A DNA stretch of 64,000 nt from Streptomyces albicerus (GCF_008905045.1 NZ_VWMY01000004.1:52787-116786); one strand, 5' to 3'. Counted from the stretch's first letter, positions 41,888-50,305 are shown. Numbers and translations are program-made. Notes: a model not told the origin generated them from the letters alone.

Positions 41888-42088
41888 CACAAGCAGATCC
41901 AGCTCAGGATGGGACAGGCCAATGTCCGCCGCTGGGTGGACGACCTGCTGCCGCTGCTCACAGACGAAGACCCTGTCGGAGTGGACGCCTTCGCCACCCA
42001 CCATCTGCCGCTGGACGACGCTCCGCACGCCTACGAGATCTTCCAGCACAAGGAGGACGATGCCGTGAAGATCCTCATGCGTCCGTGA
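41888..42088 (+). pseudogene. Zinc-dependent alcohol/formaldehyde dehydrogenase, C-terminal fragment
   Basis: Sixty-six codons before a TGA read RMGQANVRRWVDDLLPLLTD, then EDPVGVDAFATHHLPLDDAP and HAYEIFQHKEDDAVKILMRP. This is the C-terminal end of glutathione-independent formaldehyde dehydrogenase-type zinc dehydrogenases (about 385-400 residues when whole). The zinc- and NAD-binding parts are absent; similarity begins 8 bases right of the IS605 element end. It is thus cut at the element. Confidence 0.75.
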
Positions 42089-42602
42089 CACCGGTAGTGG
42101 CGGGCGGCGCGCGGCCCGCCACCCGCGAGGAGACCCCTTCCTCGCCGGGCTCCTCTCAACGCAACGAACCCATCCCGGATTATCGGGGTGGGTTGGGTTC
42201 GTGCGGAGCGCCGGGCAGGCCTTGCACCTGCATCTCCCCACAGGAAGTGGAGCGCCTTTCCTTGGACCACCGACGCGAAGCGCAACCTGAGATTCGGCAA
42301 CACGCTCAAGATCAAGTATAGCGGGCCCACCGCACCTGGCCACTGCGCCGAACCGCGGAACGCTTCCAGGTCAGCTCACCACGGGACCAGGCGGTGCGGT
42401 TTGACCCAGAGCCGGTCCTTGCTCCTTTCGGTGAACCGCCGGTGGGCCGTAGCACCGAACGGCTTCGCCAACCACAGCAGTTCGCCGGCCAACTCACATC
42501 ATGATCACGCCAGGCCGGCGAAGGTCTTCCGCTCACAGCCCCGCCAGCGGTCGAGCCGGGACGAAGGAGTGTCGGCAGGTGGTCCTGGTGCCGGATGGAA
42601 TG
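42089..42602. other. Intergenic region with terminator and no clear gene
   Basis: About 510 bases. The first half holds a strong hairpin (42164-42202). On the reverse strand near 42350-42500 one frame reads AKPFGATAHRRFTERSKDRL and WVKPHRLVPW before a stop, which could be the end of a decayed gene, but I cannot identify it. No other structure was seen. Confidence 0.4.
42164..42202. terminator. Hairpin terminator after the dehydrogenase fragment
   Basis: Arms at 42164-42176 and 42190-42202 pair over 13 positions with a single T-T mismatch (outer arms ACGAACCC and GGGTTCGT), 76 bp after the dehydrogenase stop. It would end transcription coming from the tnpB/dehydrogenase side. Confidence 0.65.
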
Positions 42603-43145
42603 TCAACGCCACGCGTGGCGGATCTTCAGCCGTCCGAACCCCATGGTCCCTGAGATCCGGATCTTCGGCCCACCGGGATGGAAAGGCCGCCGGGTCTTGT
42701 AGCGCGAGTCCTTCCACCCGGTGTGCACACCCTCGATGTCGACGATTGCGTCGCGCGGCACCGTGATCTTGGCCCTGCCGGTGCCGAGTTGCAGCTCGAT
42801 GTCGACTACCGGGTGCTCGATGACCGCCCGGGACAGGTCCAGGTGCACCCTTCCGAATGCGGAATGGACCTTGAGGATCCGAGGTACTCGCCATGCGCCG
42901 CGCCGCTGGATCCGTCCGCCGGCGGCGGCAATCGTGGATGTGGTGCCCGCCTTCTCCTCCGGGAGCGAGGCCAGCGCCGGCACGAGGTCGCTGTGCGTCT
43001 TGGCGGTGAGCGCCTGGTGGAGGCGTTCGTCCATCTCCTCGTGCGAGATGTGCCCTTCGGCGTACGCCTCCTGCAGACGCTGCACGGCCGTGTCGCGGTC
43101 GTCTTCACGGATCAGTGGCGACGGGTCTTCCGGCAAGGGAGTCAC
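42603..43145 (-). CDS. DUF1707 domain protein with LiaF-like C-terminal domain
   Basis: A 180-residue protein. Residues 12-62 are a DUF1707 (SHOCT-like) helical pair, IREDDRDTAVQRLQEAYAEG then HISHEEMDERLHQALTAKTH. The C-terminal part, ILKVHSAFGRVHLDLSRAVI then VVDIELQLGTGRAKITVPRD, resembles the beta-rich cell-wall-sensing domain of LiaF/DUF2154 proteins. There is no membrane helix. The GTG start is at 43143-43145. Its role is unknown; relatives may respond to envelope stress. Confidence 0.85.
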   Translation of the reverse strand: MTPLPEDPSPLIREDDRDTAVQRLQEAYAEGHISHEEMDERLHQALTAKTHSDLVPALASLPEEKAGTTSTIAAAGGRIQRRGAWRVPRILKVHSAFGRVHLDLSRAVIEHPVVDIELQLGTGRAKITVPRDAIVDIEGVHTGWKDSRYKTRRPFHPGGPKIRISGTMGFGRLKIRHAWR

Positions 43146-43443
43146 CGTTTCACTCTAGTGCCGTGCCGGCGACGCGAACGCGCTGACGTCCGTAACGGGC
43201 AAGGCATTTGATGCGGAGGCCGCCCGCTCGTCATCATGGCCTGATCGCCCAACCCGGCGAACCTATGAGCCCATGTGGCCAGAGCATCAGCATTTGCCGT
43301 GTGAGGTCGGCTCGCGGGTTGATGCGTGTTCCGTCGCATAGGCTCCACAGCCCACCGCTTGCCCGTGGGGCGAACCCCTGGTCGACCGGGTTCCGCTCGA
43401 CGATCTCGACGTCGTTCACGCATGCCGAGACTGCGGGCTGACA

Positions 43444-43665
43444 TCACCCGTCCGCGGCGCCCTCGGCCTTCCAGCGCAGCAGGTCTCCCGGCTGGCACTC
43501 GAGCACCTCGCAGAGCGCGGCAAGGGTCGTGAAGCGCACGGCCTTGGCGCGGCCGTTCTTGAGTACCGCCAGGTTGGCTGGTGTGATCCCGACGCGTTCC
43601 GCGAGCTCGCCCACGGACATCTTGCGCTTGGCCAGCATCACGTCGATGTCGACGGCGATCGGCAT
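43444..43665 (-). CDS. Small XRE family regulator (YozG-like)
   Basis: A 73-residue Cro/C1-type helix-turn-helix protein: MLAKRKMSVGELAERVGITP, then ANLAVLKNGRAKAVRFTTLA and ALCEVLECQPGDLL. It is single-domain. Its ATG overlaps the stop of the DUF2975 gene by one base (TGATG); DUF2975 membrane protein plus small XRE regulator is a common two-gene pair. It may control its own operon through the palindrome at 44194-44212. Confidence 0.9.
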   Translation of the reverse strand: MPIAVDIDVMLAKRKMSVGELAERVGITPANLAVLKNGRAKAVRFTTLAALCEVLECQPGDLLRWKAEGAADG

Positions 43666-44162
43666 CAGATCACCTCGGCCAGCTCGGCCTGCATCTGCGT
43701 CGCCTCGACGTCGCGCGCGACGGCCTGAGCGAGCAGCATGCGCAGCACGAGCACGATGAGCGCGACCCCCAGGATGGCCACGACAACCCCGCCCACCAAG
43801 AGGACGATGCCCGGGGCGACGGCCTCGCCGGGTGCCAGGAGCACCCCGAGCGTGAACATCAGCAGGGCGGCCGCCACGATCGCGCCGATCACGATGTGCA
43901 CGTAACGGAAGGCGGCGTGGGAGAACACAGTTCCGCGCCGCACCATCGTCACCAGCCGCCACACGCAGACCAGGACGACCTGGGCCGTCATGATGCCCAG
44001 GGCGATGGTCACGAGGAACGCGGCGGGCGGGTACGCGAGGTCCGCGTCGACCCCCTCCAGGTCGGCGCCGAGCAGCGGCACCATCACTGCCTGTACGAAC
44101 AGCGAGCCGGCGAGCAGCACCACGAGCACGGCGCGCAGCGCAAGCACTGTCAGCTTTCCCAT
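43665..44162 (-). CDS. DUF2975 membrane protein
   Basis: A 165-residue protein with four hydrophobic helices (AVLVVLLAGSLFVQAVMVPL; AFLVTIALGIMTAQVVLVCV; VHIVIGAIVAAALLMFTLGV; GIVLLVGGVVVAILGVALIV). It matches the DUF2975 family, usually encoded with a small XRE regulator, as here. The ATG follows AAGGAGGGGCG. Its biochemical role is unknown. Confidence 0.88.
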   Translation of the reverse strand: MGKLTVLALRAVLVVLLAGSLFVQAVMVPLLGADLEGVDADLAYPPAAFLVTIALGIMTAQVVLVCVWRLVTMVRRGTVFSHAAFRYVHIVIGAIVAAALLMFTLGVLLAPGEAVAPGIVLLVGGVVVAILGVALIVLVLRMLLAQAVARDVEATQMQAELAEVI

Positions 44163-44193
44163 CGCCCCTCCTTCGATCGAGCCACGATGGAAA

Positions 44194-44212
44194 TCTATCG
44201 ATAGTCGATAGA
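44194..44212. promoter_or_regulatory. AT-rich inverted repeat upstream of DUF2975-XRE operon
   Basis: TCTATCGA (44194-44201) and TCGATAGA (44205-44212) are perfect 8-bp arms with a 3-bp spacer, 31 bp upstream of the DUF2975 start. The inner CTATCGATAG is itself palindromic. In this GC-rich setting such an AT-rich dyad is a strong candidate for promoter plus operator of the XRE protein. Confidence 0.65.
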
Positions 44213-44213
44213 C

Positions 44214-44284
44214 ATGGCAAGAGGTCAGTCAATGGCAAGAGGTAAGTCAGTCGACGTGTGGGACTCCGGCACGTGGGACTCCGG
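44214..44284 (+). repeat. In-frame tandem repeats (18 bp x2, 15-bp period x2)
   Basis: ATGGCAAGAGGTCAGTCA (44214-44231) is followed by the near-identical ATGGCAAGAGGTAAGTCA (44232-44249). Then GTGGGACTCCGG occurs at 44258-44269 and 44273-44284. All periods are multiples of three and fall in one open frame (44214-44480, reading MARGQSMARGKSVDVWDSG). The frame lacks a ribosome site and later parts look non-coding, so a real peptide is doubtful. Confidence 0.45.
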
Positions 44285-44616
44285 GATCAAGCACCCACCA
44301 CCACCCAGTACACGTGAACAGCCCCTGGCACCTGTCTGCGCCGGCCATGACCGGCAGCACAGTGGTGTGGCCGGGACAGTGCCCCTGGTGAGCCGCCGCG
44401 TCGACCTCCTCACCCTCAAGGAGAGAGTGAAGTGTCACGCGGCAGGAACATCCGGTTCCACTCGTGCGTACTATCTCTAGGCGGCCGCAGGCCGCAGCCC
44501 TTGCAGCCTGCAGGTGATCCCGTCATCTCGGACGGGACACAATGCCCACATCCATTCGCGAACATGGCGCTTCCCCCTTTGCCTCCATGGTCGCGAACTG
44601 AAGGAAGGCCAGTGCC

Positions 44617-45231
44617 ATGCCTGAAGGCCAGATTCGCACTACAGAACTTACGTCGCAGTACGTCGCCCAGGTGACGGGCGACCTCGAGCGCAACGCCAAG
44701 GAGATGGACCGTATCAACGCGGAGGTGGAGGCGCTGCAGCAGCAGTTGCAGGCCCTGCAGCACGACCACACCGTGCTGGTGAACATGCAGCAGGCTCTCG
44801 GCGGTGCCGGCGAAGCAGGAGCAGAGCCTGCCGCACCATCCGTCACCACGGCTGCGCCGTCCGTGCCCCAGCAGACCTCCGCTGAGCCCAAGCAGGGCAA
44901 GGCGAAGAAGGCAGCATCCGAGAAGACCGCCGCCAAGGCCCCGTCCGCGAAGGGAGCCAAGACCGCTGCCAAGCCGACCCTCGTCGACCTGCTCCGAGGC
45001 CACCTGAAGCAGGAGAGCGAGCCCCGCTCCGCCGCGGAAATCACCTCCGCGCTCGCGGAAGCCCACCCCGACCGCAACATCAAGACCACCGTCGTGCGCA
45101 CCACCCTCGAAGGGCTGGTAGCCAAGAGCCACGCTCACCGCACCAAGCAGGGCTCATCCGTCTTCTACTCCGCCGCGGCCGACGCGCAGCCCGCTCAGGC
45201 CAAGCAGCAGACGGAAGACACCGCCCGCTGA
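44617..45231 (+). CDS. Coiled-coil/H1-like linker/winged-helix DNA-binding protein
   Basis: A 204-residue protein in three parts. Residues 10-60 form a coiled coil (VTGDLERNAKEMDRINAEVE then ALQQQLQALQHDHTVLVNMQ). Residues 65-118 are an Ala/Lys/Pro-rich linker like histone H1 or HU tails (KQGKAKKAASEKTAAKAPSA). Residues 119-185 are a winged helix (PTLVDLLRGHLKQESEPRSA then AEITSALAEAHPDRNIKTTV, VRTTLEGLVAKSHAHR). The ATG follows GAAGGAAGG. It is probably a dimeric nucleoid or regulatory DNA-binding protein. It stands alone, in the opposite direction to the DUF2975 operon. Confidence 0.82.
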   Translation: MPEGQIRTTELTSQYVAQVTGDLERNAKEMDRINAEVEALQQQLQALQHDHTVLVNMQQALGGAGEAGAEPAAPSVTTAAPSVPQQTSAEPKQGKAKKAASEKTAAKAPSAKGAKTAAKPTLVDLLRGHLKQESEPRSAAEITSALAEAHPDRNIKTTVVRTTLEGLVAKSHAHRTKQGSSVFYSAAADAQPAQAKQQTEDTAR

Positions 45232-45447
45232 GCACCCCGGCCGGACACCTGTCGCAACAACGCCCTGTCCCGGACCGATGAAGCCCGGTCTGAAGGTCAC
45301 TACTAGGGACCCAACCAGCCGGCAGCGGTACGGGACCGAGGCGATGTGAACGCCCCACCGAGTGCGTACACCTTCTGAAACACGAGATCCACAGTCAGCG
45401 GCCATTGTCAGACTCTCGCGGCAGCGGGCAGGTGCGACCCCGGCGGT

Positions 45448-46113
45448 GAGACCCGCGACCACGCCCGCCTCGAGGCCGCCCGCCACGTCGGCCCCGCAGG
45501 CGACGAGCATGATGCGGAGCTGACCACCGGGCAGATCGCCCGGCGCACCAGCCTGAGCGACAAGGCCCTGTCCGCCGCAAGCCAGGCCGGCATGGTCAAC
45601 AACCTCAACGACGCCCTCGCCTGGGGCATCTTCCCCCTCCTCTTCGCCGTCCATGGCATGTCCATCGCCCAGATCGGGATTCTCGCCGCCCTCTATCCGG
45701 CTGTCTGGGGCGCCGGTCAGATGCTCACCGGCTGGTGGTCCGACCACAGCGGCCGCAAGCACCTCATCACCGCGGGCATGCTGCTCCAGGCCACCGCCAT
45801 CGCCCTTGTGGCCGCCGGCACCAGCTTCGGCGTCTGGGCCACCGCTCAAGTGCTCCTGGGCATCGGCACTGCTCTGGTCTACCCCACCCTCCTCGCCGTC
45901 ATCGGCGACGTAGCCCATCCCGCCTGGCGTGCCCGCGCCGTCGGCGTCTACCGGCTGTGGCGCGACGGCGGCTTCGCCGTCGGTGCCCTCCTCGCCGGGG
46001 CCCTCGCCGACGCCTACAGCCTGACCACCGCCATCTGGGCCATCGCCGCCCTCACCGCCGCCTCCGGCCTGCTGGTGGCGGTACGCATGTACGAGACACA
46101 TCCCCGCACCTGA
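45448..46113 (+). pseudogene. MFS transporter, C-terminal half only
   Basis: About 220 codons correspond to the second half of a 12-helix MFS exporter: the end of the central loop (ETRDHARLEAARHVG...ELTTGQIARRTSLSDKALSA), then SQAGMVNNLNDALAWGIFPL, the loop motif GWWSDHSGRKHLITAGMLLQ, and four more helices. The first six helices are missing; upstream DNA to 45232 shows no MFS similarity. A shorter frame could start at the ATG 45592, but a half transporter would not work, so this is a gene remnant. Confidence 0.75.
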
Positions 46114-46317
46114 CCAGTGAGTGGCGCAGCAGCCGGGCGGATGCCCGTTGACTGTCCACGAGTCGGGCCGGACTTCCCGTTGGCCAGCGGCCGGTGGCCG
46201 CGATACTTCTACCGTCGGCTCCCGGCGCGGGGTCAGGTCACCGGAACACCGGTGGGGCGAGGTGCGCGCCGGGGATCGGGACCGGGGACGCCACCGCTGG
46301 AGGAATAGAACTGATCA

Positions 46318-47747
46318 TGGCGAGGATTCTGGTACTCGGCGCCGCGCTCGGCGGGCTGCAGACCGCGCTGCTCCTCGCCCAGGACGGCCACGACGTGACC
46401 GTCCTGGAACGCGACCCGCACCCCGCGCCGCCGGACACCGAATCCGCCTGGTCGCATTGGCGACGCCCCGGCATCCCCCAGTTACGCCTCACCCACCTGC
46501 CGCTCGCACGGTGGCACCAACTGGCCGAGGCCCATCTCCCGGGCCTGGTGCGGGAGATGACGGCGTCAGGGGCGGTCCGGATGAATGTGCTGGCGCCCGA
46601 GCCGGCCCTGCGCGGCCCGCTCCTGCCCGTGGACGAGCGCTTCGACACCCTCGCCGCCCGGCGTTCCCTGCTCGAGTCCGCTGCGACGCGCGTCGCCGAG
46701 GCGGCCGGCATCCGCATCAGACGGGGCATCACCTGCCGGGGCCTGCACAGCCCACGCAGCGTGCGGATCCCGTGCGGCGCCGGGCCCGGCAGTCGCGTGC
46801 CTCAGGTCACCGGCGTGGAGACCAGCACGGGCACGCTGCCGGCCGATCTGGTGGTCGACTGCACCGGGCGCCGCTCTCAACTCCCGTCCTGGCTGCGGGC
46901 CGTCGGCGTGCCGGATCCGATCGAGGAATCCGGCCGCCGCGGCTTCACCTACTACAGCCGGTACTTCCGCTCCGCCGACGGCGCTCTGCCCACGGACAAG
47001 TTCCCCCTGGTGGCGGAGCACGGATCGCTCGGTCTCCTGCGTATCCCGGCGGACCACGGCACGTACTCGCTCTGCCTCATCGGCCGCAGCGACGACCAGG
47101 AAGTGCGCCACGCGCTGCGGGACGAACGCGCCTGGTCCGCCGCCGTGCGCCTGTTCCCCGGCGCGGACGTCTGGCTCGACGGGGAACCCATCACCGACGG
47201 CATCCAGATCATGGCCGGCCTCACGGACCGAAAGAGAACCCTGTACGACACGGAACATCCCTCTGTCACCGGGCTGGTGGCCGTCGGGGACGCCTGGGCC
47301 TTCACCACCCCGGCCGTGGGGCGCGGGCTCGCGATGAGCCTGCAGCACAGCCTGGTGCTGCGCGATGTCCTCCGGAAGACAGGCACCGCCCACGCCGTCG
47401 ATCTCGTGACCCAGTTCGCCAGGGCGACCAGGGACGACCTCGGACCGGTGTACCGGCAGACCAGCGCCTACACCCGCCACCGCATCGCCGAAATGGATGC
47501 ACACGCTGCCGGAATCCCCTACCGGAACCCGGAATGGACCCGCGCCAAAGCACTCGCCGCCCTCGCCCGGCACAACGCCGACGCACTCCGTGCCGAACGC
47601 GCCGCCGCCCACCTCCTGCCCGACGCCCACGACCTCCTGCACACCCCGGCCCTCACCGACGCCGTCACCCGCCTCCTCCCCGACGTCGAACAGAACGCAC
47701 CACCGGGACCCACACGCGCCGGCCTCCTCAAAACCATCGCGCCTTGA
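46318..47747 (+). CDS. FAD-dependent monooxygenase-like oxidoreductase
   Basis: A 476-residue flavoprotein with an N-terminal Rossmann FAD motif (ILVLGAALGGLQTALLLAQD then GHDVTVLERD) in which the usual GxGxxG reads GAALGG. The second FAD motif VTGLVAVGDAWAFTTPAVGR (GD motif) and VVDCTGRRSQLPSWL support a PHBH-like fold. No membrane helix is predicted. The ATG has GGAGG about 13 bases upstream. It stands alone; the substrate is unknown, but relatives hydroxylate or dehydrogenate lipophilic molecules. Confidence 0.87.
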
Positions 47748-47984
47748 GGCCCTCCACACTCCCGCCACCACCTCACCAAAACGCCGCCCCGGCCGGGCGG
47801 TGCCCCCGACGGCATGCGGGCGCCCCCAAGAAGCCCAGGTCACCCGCCGCTGCCGCCCGCTACGAGGCCGGCCCATGACTCCGGGCAACCTTCACGTCCG
47901 CCAGGAGCTTCACTTCGTCACTCGCGCGGTGGCGCACCCCGGTTCGCCTGAACCCTGGCAGGTGGCACAGGCGCGTCCTCGACG

Positions 47985-48413
47985 TCAGGCCGTGGGCAGC
48001 GGAAGCGCTACCCGTCGCCCCAGCCCGAACTCCTCGGCCCCAGCGTGGCTGATGACCGCAAACGTCCCCGCCGGGACTCCTGGCAGCGTGGCCACGCGGG
48101 ACGCCACCGCCAAAAGATCCTCTTCACCGGCTCCGGTGACGAAGAAGACATAGGCGTCCGCGTCCTCCTCGCCGTCATCGAAGACCTCTGCCTCGCCCTG
48201 GTCTTCGAGGTCGGCGAGGAAGTCCTCGACCGCCTCGATCCAGGGATACGCGTACGCGCCGTCCGGCAGGTTCGGTGTTGGTCGCAGGGGCACGTGAATC
48301 TCAACAACCATGGTGGGCACGAGGTTCATCCTGTACCAGCGCATCTGCTTGCCACCGCCGGGGGTGGCCAGGTCAGCACTGTCGGCGAGGTCGGTAGGAG
48401 CTTGATCGAGCAC
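47985..48413 (-). CDS. Small acidic hypothetical protein
   Basis: A protein of up to 142 residues (GTG start at 48411-48413; an internal ATG at MRWYRMNL is an alternative start at 48344). It is strongly acidic in the centre (DQGEAEVFDDGEEDADAYVF) and contains the pattern YPWIEAVEDFLADLED. This and MVVEIHVPLRPTPNLPDGAY resemble small actinobacterial proteins of unknown function. There is no export signal. It is 34 bp downstream of the TetR gene's stop, on the same strand. Confidence 0.65.
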   Translation of the reverse strand: MLDQAPTDLADSADLATPGGGKQMRWYRMNLVPTMVVEIHVPLRPTPNLPDGAYAYPWIEAVEDFLADLEDQGEAEVFDDGEEDADAYVFFVTGAGEEDLLAVASRVATLPGVPAGTFAVISHAGAEEFGLGRRVALPLPTA

Positions 48414-48447
48414 CTCACCGAGAAGAGCTTTGACAAGGCCCTCAAGG

Positions 48448-49146
48448 TCAGGTGCTCTTCCTCGGCTCCGGTGCGGGAATGCCGGCCGGGCCGGCGCGGT
48501 GCATGGCCTTGTAGAGGGCGGCGTGTTCGGGTGGGGCGGGCAGGGGGCCGCGGGCGGGGGCCTCGAAGGACTGGATCAGCAGGGCGACGACGCGTCGCCA
48601 GGCGTCGGGAGCCGCCTCGCCTGTGGCGCCGACGACGCCGGCGTTGGCCATGTGCAGCAGCACCAGATCCGAGGGGGCGAAGTCCTCGCGCAGCCGCCCG
48701 GTCGCCTTGGCGCGGTCGATGAGCTGTACCACGGCCTCGCACGCCTCGTTCCGGCGCTGTTCCAGGGCCTTGGCACTGGGGAAGGTCGTGGTCAGCACGT
48801 CGGCGAAGCCGTGGTCGGCGGCCTGCATCGCGCAGGCGGTTTCGATGAACGCGGCGAATCCCTGCCAGGGGTCGGGGTCCTCGAGAGCGACGGCGACCGC
48901 GTCGGCGTAGGCGTCCATGCGGTCGGTGAAGACGGCGGCGACCAGTTCATCCTTCGCGGGGAAGTGGCGGAGGATGGTGGCGATCCCGACTCCTGCCCCG
49001 CGGGCCACGGAGGCCATGGAGGCGTTCAGGCCATCGCGCCTGAACACTGTGCGCCCGGCGGCGATGATCCGCTCGCGGTTGCGCTCGGCGTCACTGCGCA
49101 GAGGCTGGACGGCTGCGTCGTCGGAGGGCTGGGCGCCAGGGTTCAT
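48448..49146 (-). CDS. TetR family transcriptional regulator
   Basis: A regulator of about 232 residues. The N-terminal helix-turn-helix is RSDAERNRERIIAAGRTVFR followed by ASMASVARGAGVGIATILRH and FPAKDELV; the rest is the helical ligand-binding domain, ending with a Pro-rich tail. I place the start at the ATG 49144-49146, because AGGGTGG precedes it; a GTG 9 bases further up is possible. It is divergent from an SDR-type gene, with repeated GGATAG/CTATCC motifs between, so it very likely represses both. Confidence 0.92.
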   Translation of the reverse strand: MNPGAQPSDDAAVQPLRSDAERNRERIIAAGRTVFRRDGLNASMASVARGAGVGIATILRHFPAKDELVAAVFTDRMDAYADAVAVALEDPDPWQGFAAFIETACAMQAADHGFADVLTTTFPSAKALEQRRNEACEAVVQLIDRAKATGRLREDFAPSDLVLLHMANAGVVGATGEAAPDAWRRVVALLIQSFEAPARGPLPAPPEHAALYKAMHRAGPAGIPAPEPRKST

Positions 49147-49170
49147 GCGGGCCACCCTAGCAATCGGATT

Positions 49171-49251
49171 GCCCTATCCATTTTCGGTGGTACTGTGGTC
49201 ACAGCGAACCGGAGCGGGCTATCCGAATCAAAAAATGGATAGCCCTATCCA
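49171..49251. promoter_or_regulatory. TetR-type operator repeats between divergent genes
   Basis: TGGATAGCCCTATCCA (49236-49251) is a palindrome with 7-bp arms. The half-site GCCCTATCCA recurs at 49171-49180 and a related GGGCTATCC at about 49216-49224. These lie in the promoter region shared by the TetR gene and the SDR-like gene. Confidence 0.75.
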
Positions 49252-49265
49252 AATTGAGCGATCGC

Positions 49266-49376
49266 ATGGACCAAGCCGCCAAGGCGCTCGATGCCGACAC
49301 CGTCGGCAAGGTCGCTCCCGCCATCGCCCAACGCCACCCAATTCCCCAGCCAAGTTTTACGAAAGGATCGCTGTGA
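49266..49376 (+). other. Possible 36-residue leader frame coupled to the SDR gene
   Basis: From the ATG at 49266 a short frame (MDQAAKALDADTVGKVAPAI, then AQRHPIPQPSFTKGSL) ends at TGA 49374-49376, overlapping the GTG start of the next gene at 49373. Either it is a translated leader coupled to the SDR gene, or the remnant of an earlier gene start. No similarity is known to me. Confidence 0.35.
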
Positions 49377-50077
49377 CCAGCATCGCCATCGTCGGAGCCG
49401 GCCCCCAAATGGGCCTGGCCATCGCCCGTACCTTCGGCTCCCAGGGATTCGACGTCGCCCTGATCTCCCGCAACCGCGACAAGCTCGACGACCTCGTCGG
49501 CAAGCTCACCGCCGAGGGCATCACCGCCGCCGCGTTCCCGGCGGACGTGCTCGACCGCGCCGGGCTCACCCAGGCGCTCAAGGACGCCGCCGCCAAGTTC
49601 GGCCGCATCGATGTCCTGGAGTACTCCCCGGTGGGGACGTTCGGCGTCACCACGCTGACTGCTCCGGCCGCGACCGAACCGTCCGATGTGGAGTTCGAGA
49701 TGAACTTCCAGCTGTACGGCGCCATCGCCGCCACGAAGGCGGTGCTGCCCGCGATGCGCGAGGCCGGCGCGGGCACCCTGCTCTACACCACCGGCGCCGG
49801 CTCGATCTGGCCCGACCCGCGGGTCGCCAACGTGAACGCCGCCGCCGCGGCGCTGCGCAACTGGGTGATGAACCTGCACAAGGAGCTGGCCGACGCGGAC
49901 ACCGGTGTCCAGGCCGCCCACGTCGGCATCGACTCGTCGATCGGCGTCTCTGTCATCCCCGGCGTCGAGGCAGCCCAGCCCGAGCAGATCACCCCCCTCT
50001 ACTGGGAGCTCCACACCACCAAGCGAGACGAGGCCGAACTCGTCTTCCGCCTCAGTGCCGAGGGTTTCCCTCGCTGA
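49373..50077 (+). CDS. SDR-fold NAD(P)-binding protein lacking the catalytic Tyr/Lys
   Basis: A 234-residue protein with an SDR Rossmann fold: SIAIVGAGPQMGLAIARTFG as cofactor motif, NRDKLDDLVGKLTAEG, and LLYTTGAGS with the position of the catalytic Ser. Where active SDRs have YxxxK, this protein reads VANVNAAAAALRNWVMNLHK, so both catalytic residues are missing. It may therefore bind cofactor but not reduce a typical substrate, or use another chemistry. The GTG follows GAAAGGA. It is divergent from the TetR regulator and probably controlled by it. Confidence 0.88.
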   Translation: MTSIAIVGAGPQMGLAIARTFGSQGFDVALISRNRDKLDDLVGKLTAEGITAAAFPADVLDRAGLTQALKDAAAKFGRIDVLEYSPVGTFGVTTLTAPAATEPSDVEFEMNFQLYGAIAATKAVLPAMREAGAGTLLYTTGAGSIWPDPRVANVNAAAAALRNWVMNLHKELADADTGVQAAHVGIDSSIGVSVIPGVEAAQPEQITPLYWELHTTKRDEAELVFRLSAEGFPR

Positions 50078-50162
50078 CACCGCACCGGCATCCTCGTCGA
50101 ACCCTGATCGCGTCGCGGCGTGCCAGTGCCGCGGCGCGATCCTGGAGAAGGGTTCTGCTCCG

Positions 50163-50276
50163 GTGAACGTGTTCCTGTGGCTCGTGCAGGGTGTGCCCGC
50201 CGCGGCCTCCGGCGTCCTCAAGTCCGCCACGTCCCGCGAGCAGCTCTGCTCCGCATGCGCGACGGCGAGGGACTGA
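50163..50276 (+). pseudogene. DoxX-like membrane protein, N-terminal fragment
   Basis: From the GTG at 50163 the translation VNVFLWLVQGVPAAASGVLK followed by SATSREQL matches the first helix of DoxX-like proteins (usual MNVxLWxLQxxLAxxFLxxGxxKL). The frame ends 10 codons later, so three of four helices are missing. Confidence 0.55.
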
Positions 50277-50305
50277 CCTCCGACAGCCTCGACACAGCCA
50301 CCGAA

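Noticed and set aside
43142..43498. Reverse frame with KRWAVEPMRRNTHQ that resembles the end of an IS5-type transposase
   Set aside because: Only a few residues fit and the catalytic region is absent; similarity is too weak to call.
46121..47878. A 585-codon forward frame over the FAD oxidoreductase
   Set aside because: It is a shifted frame of the oxidoreductase gene with Arg/Pro-rich composition.
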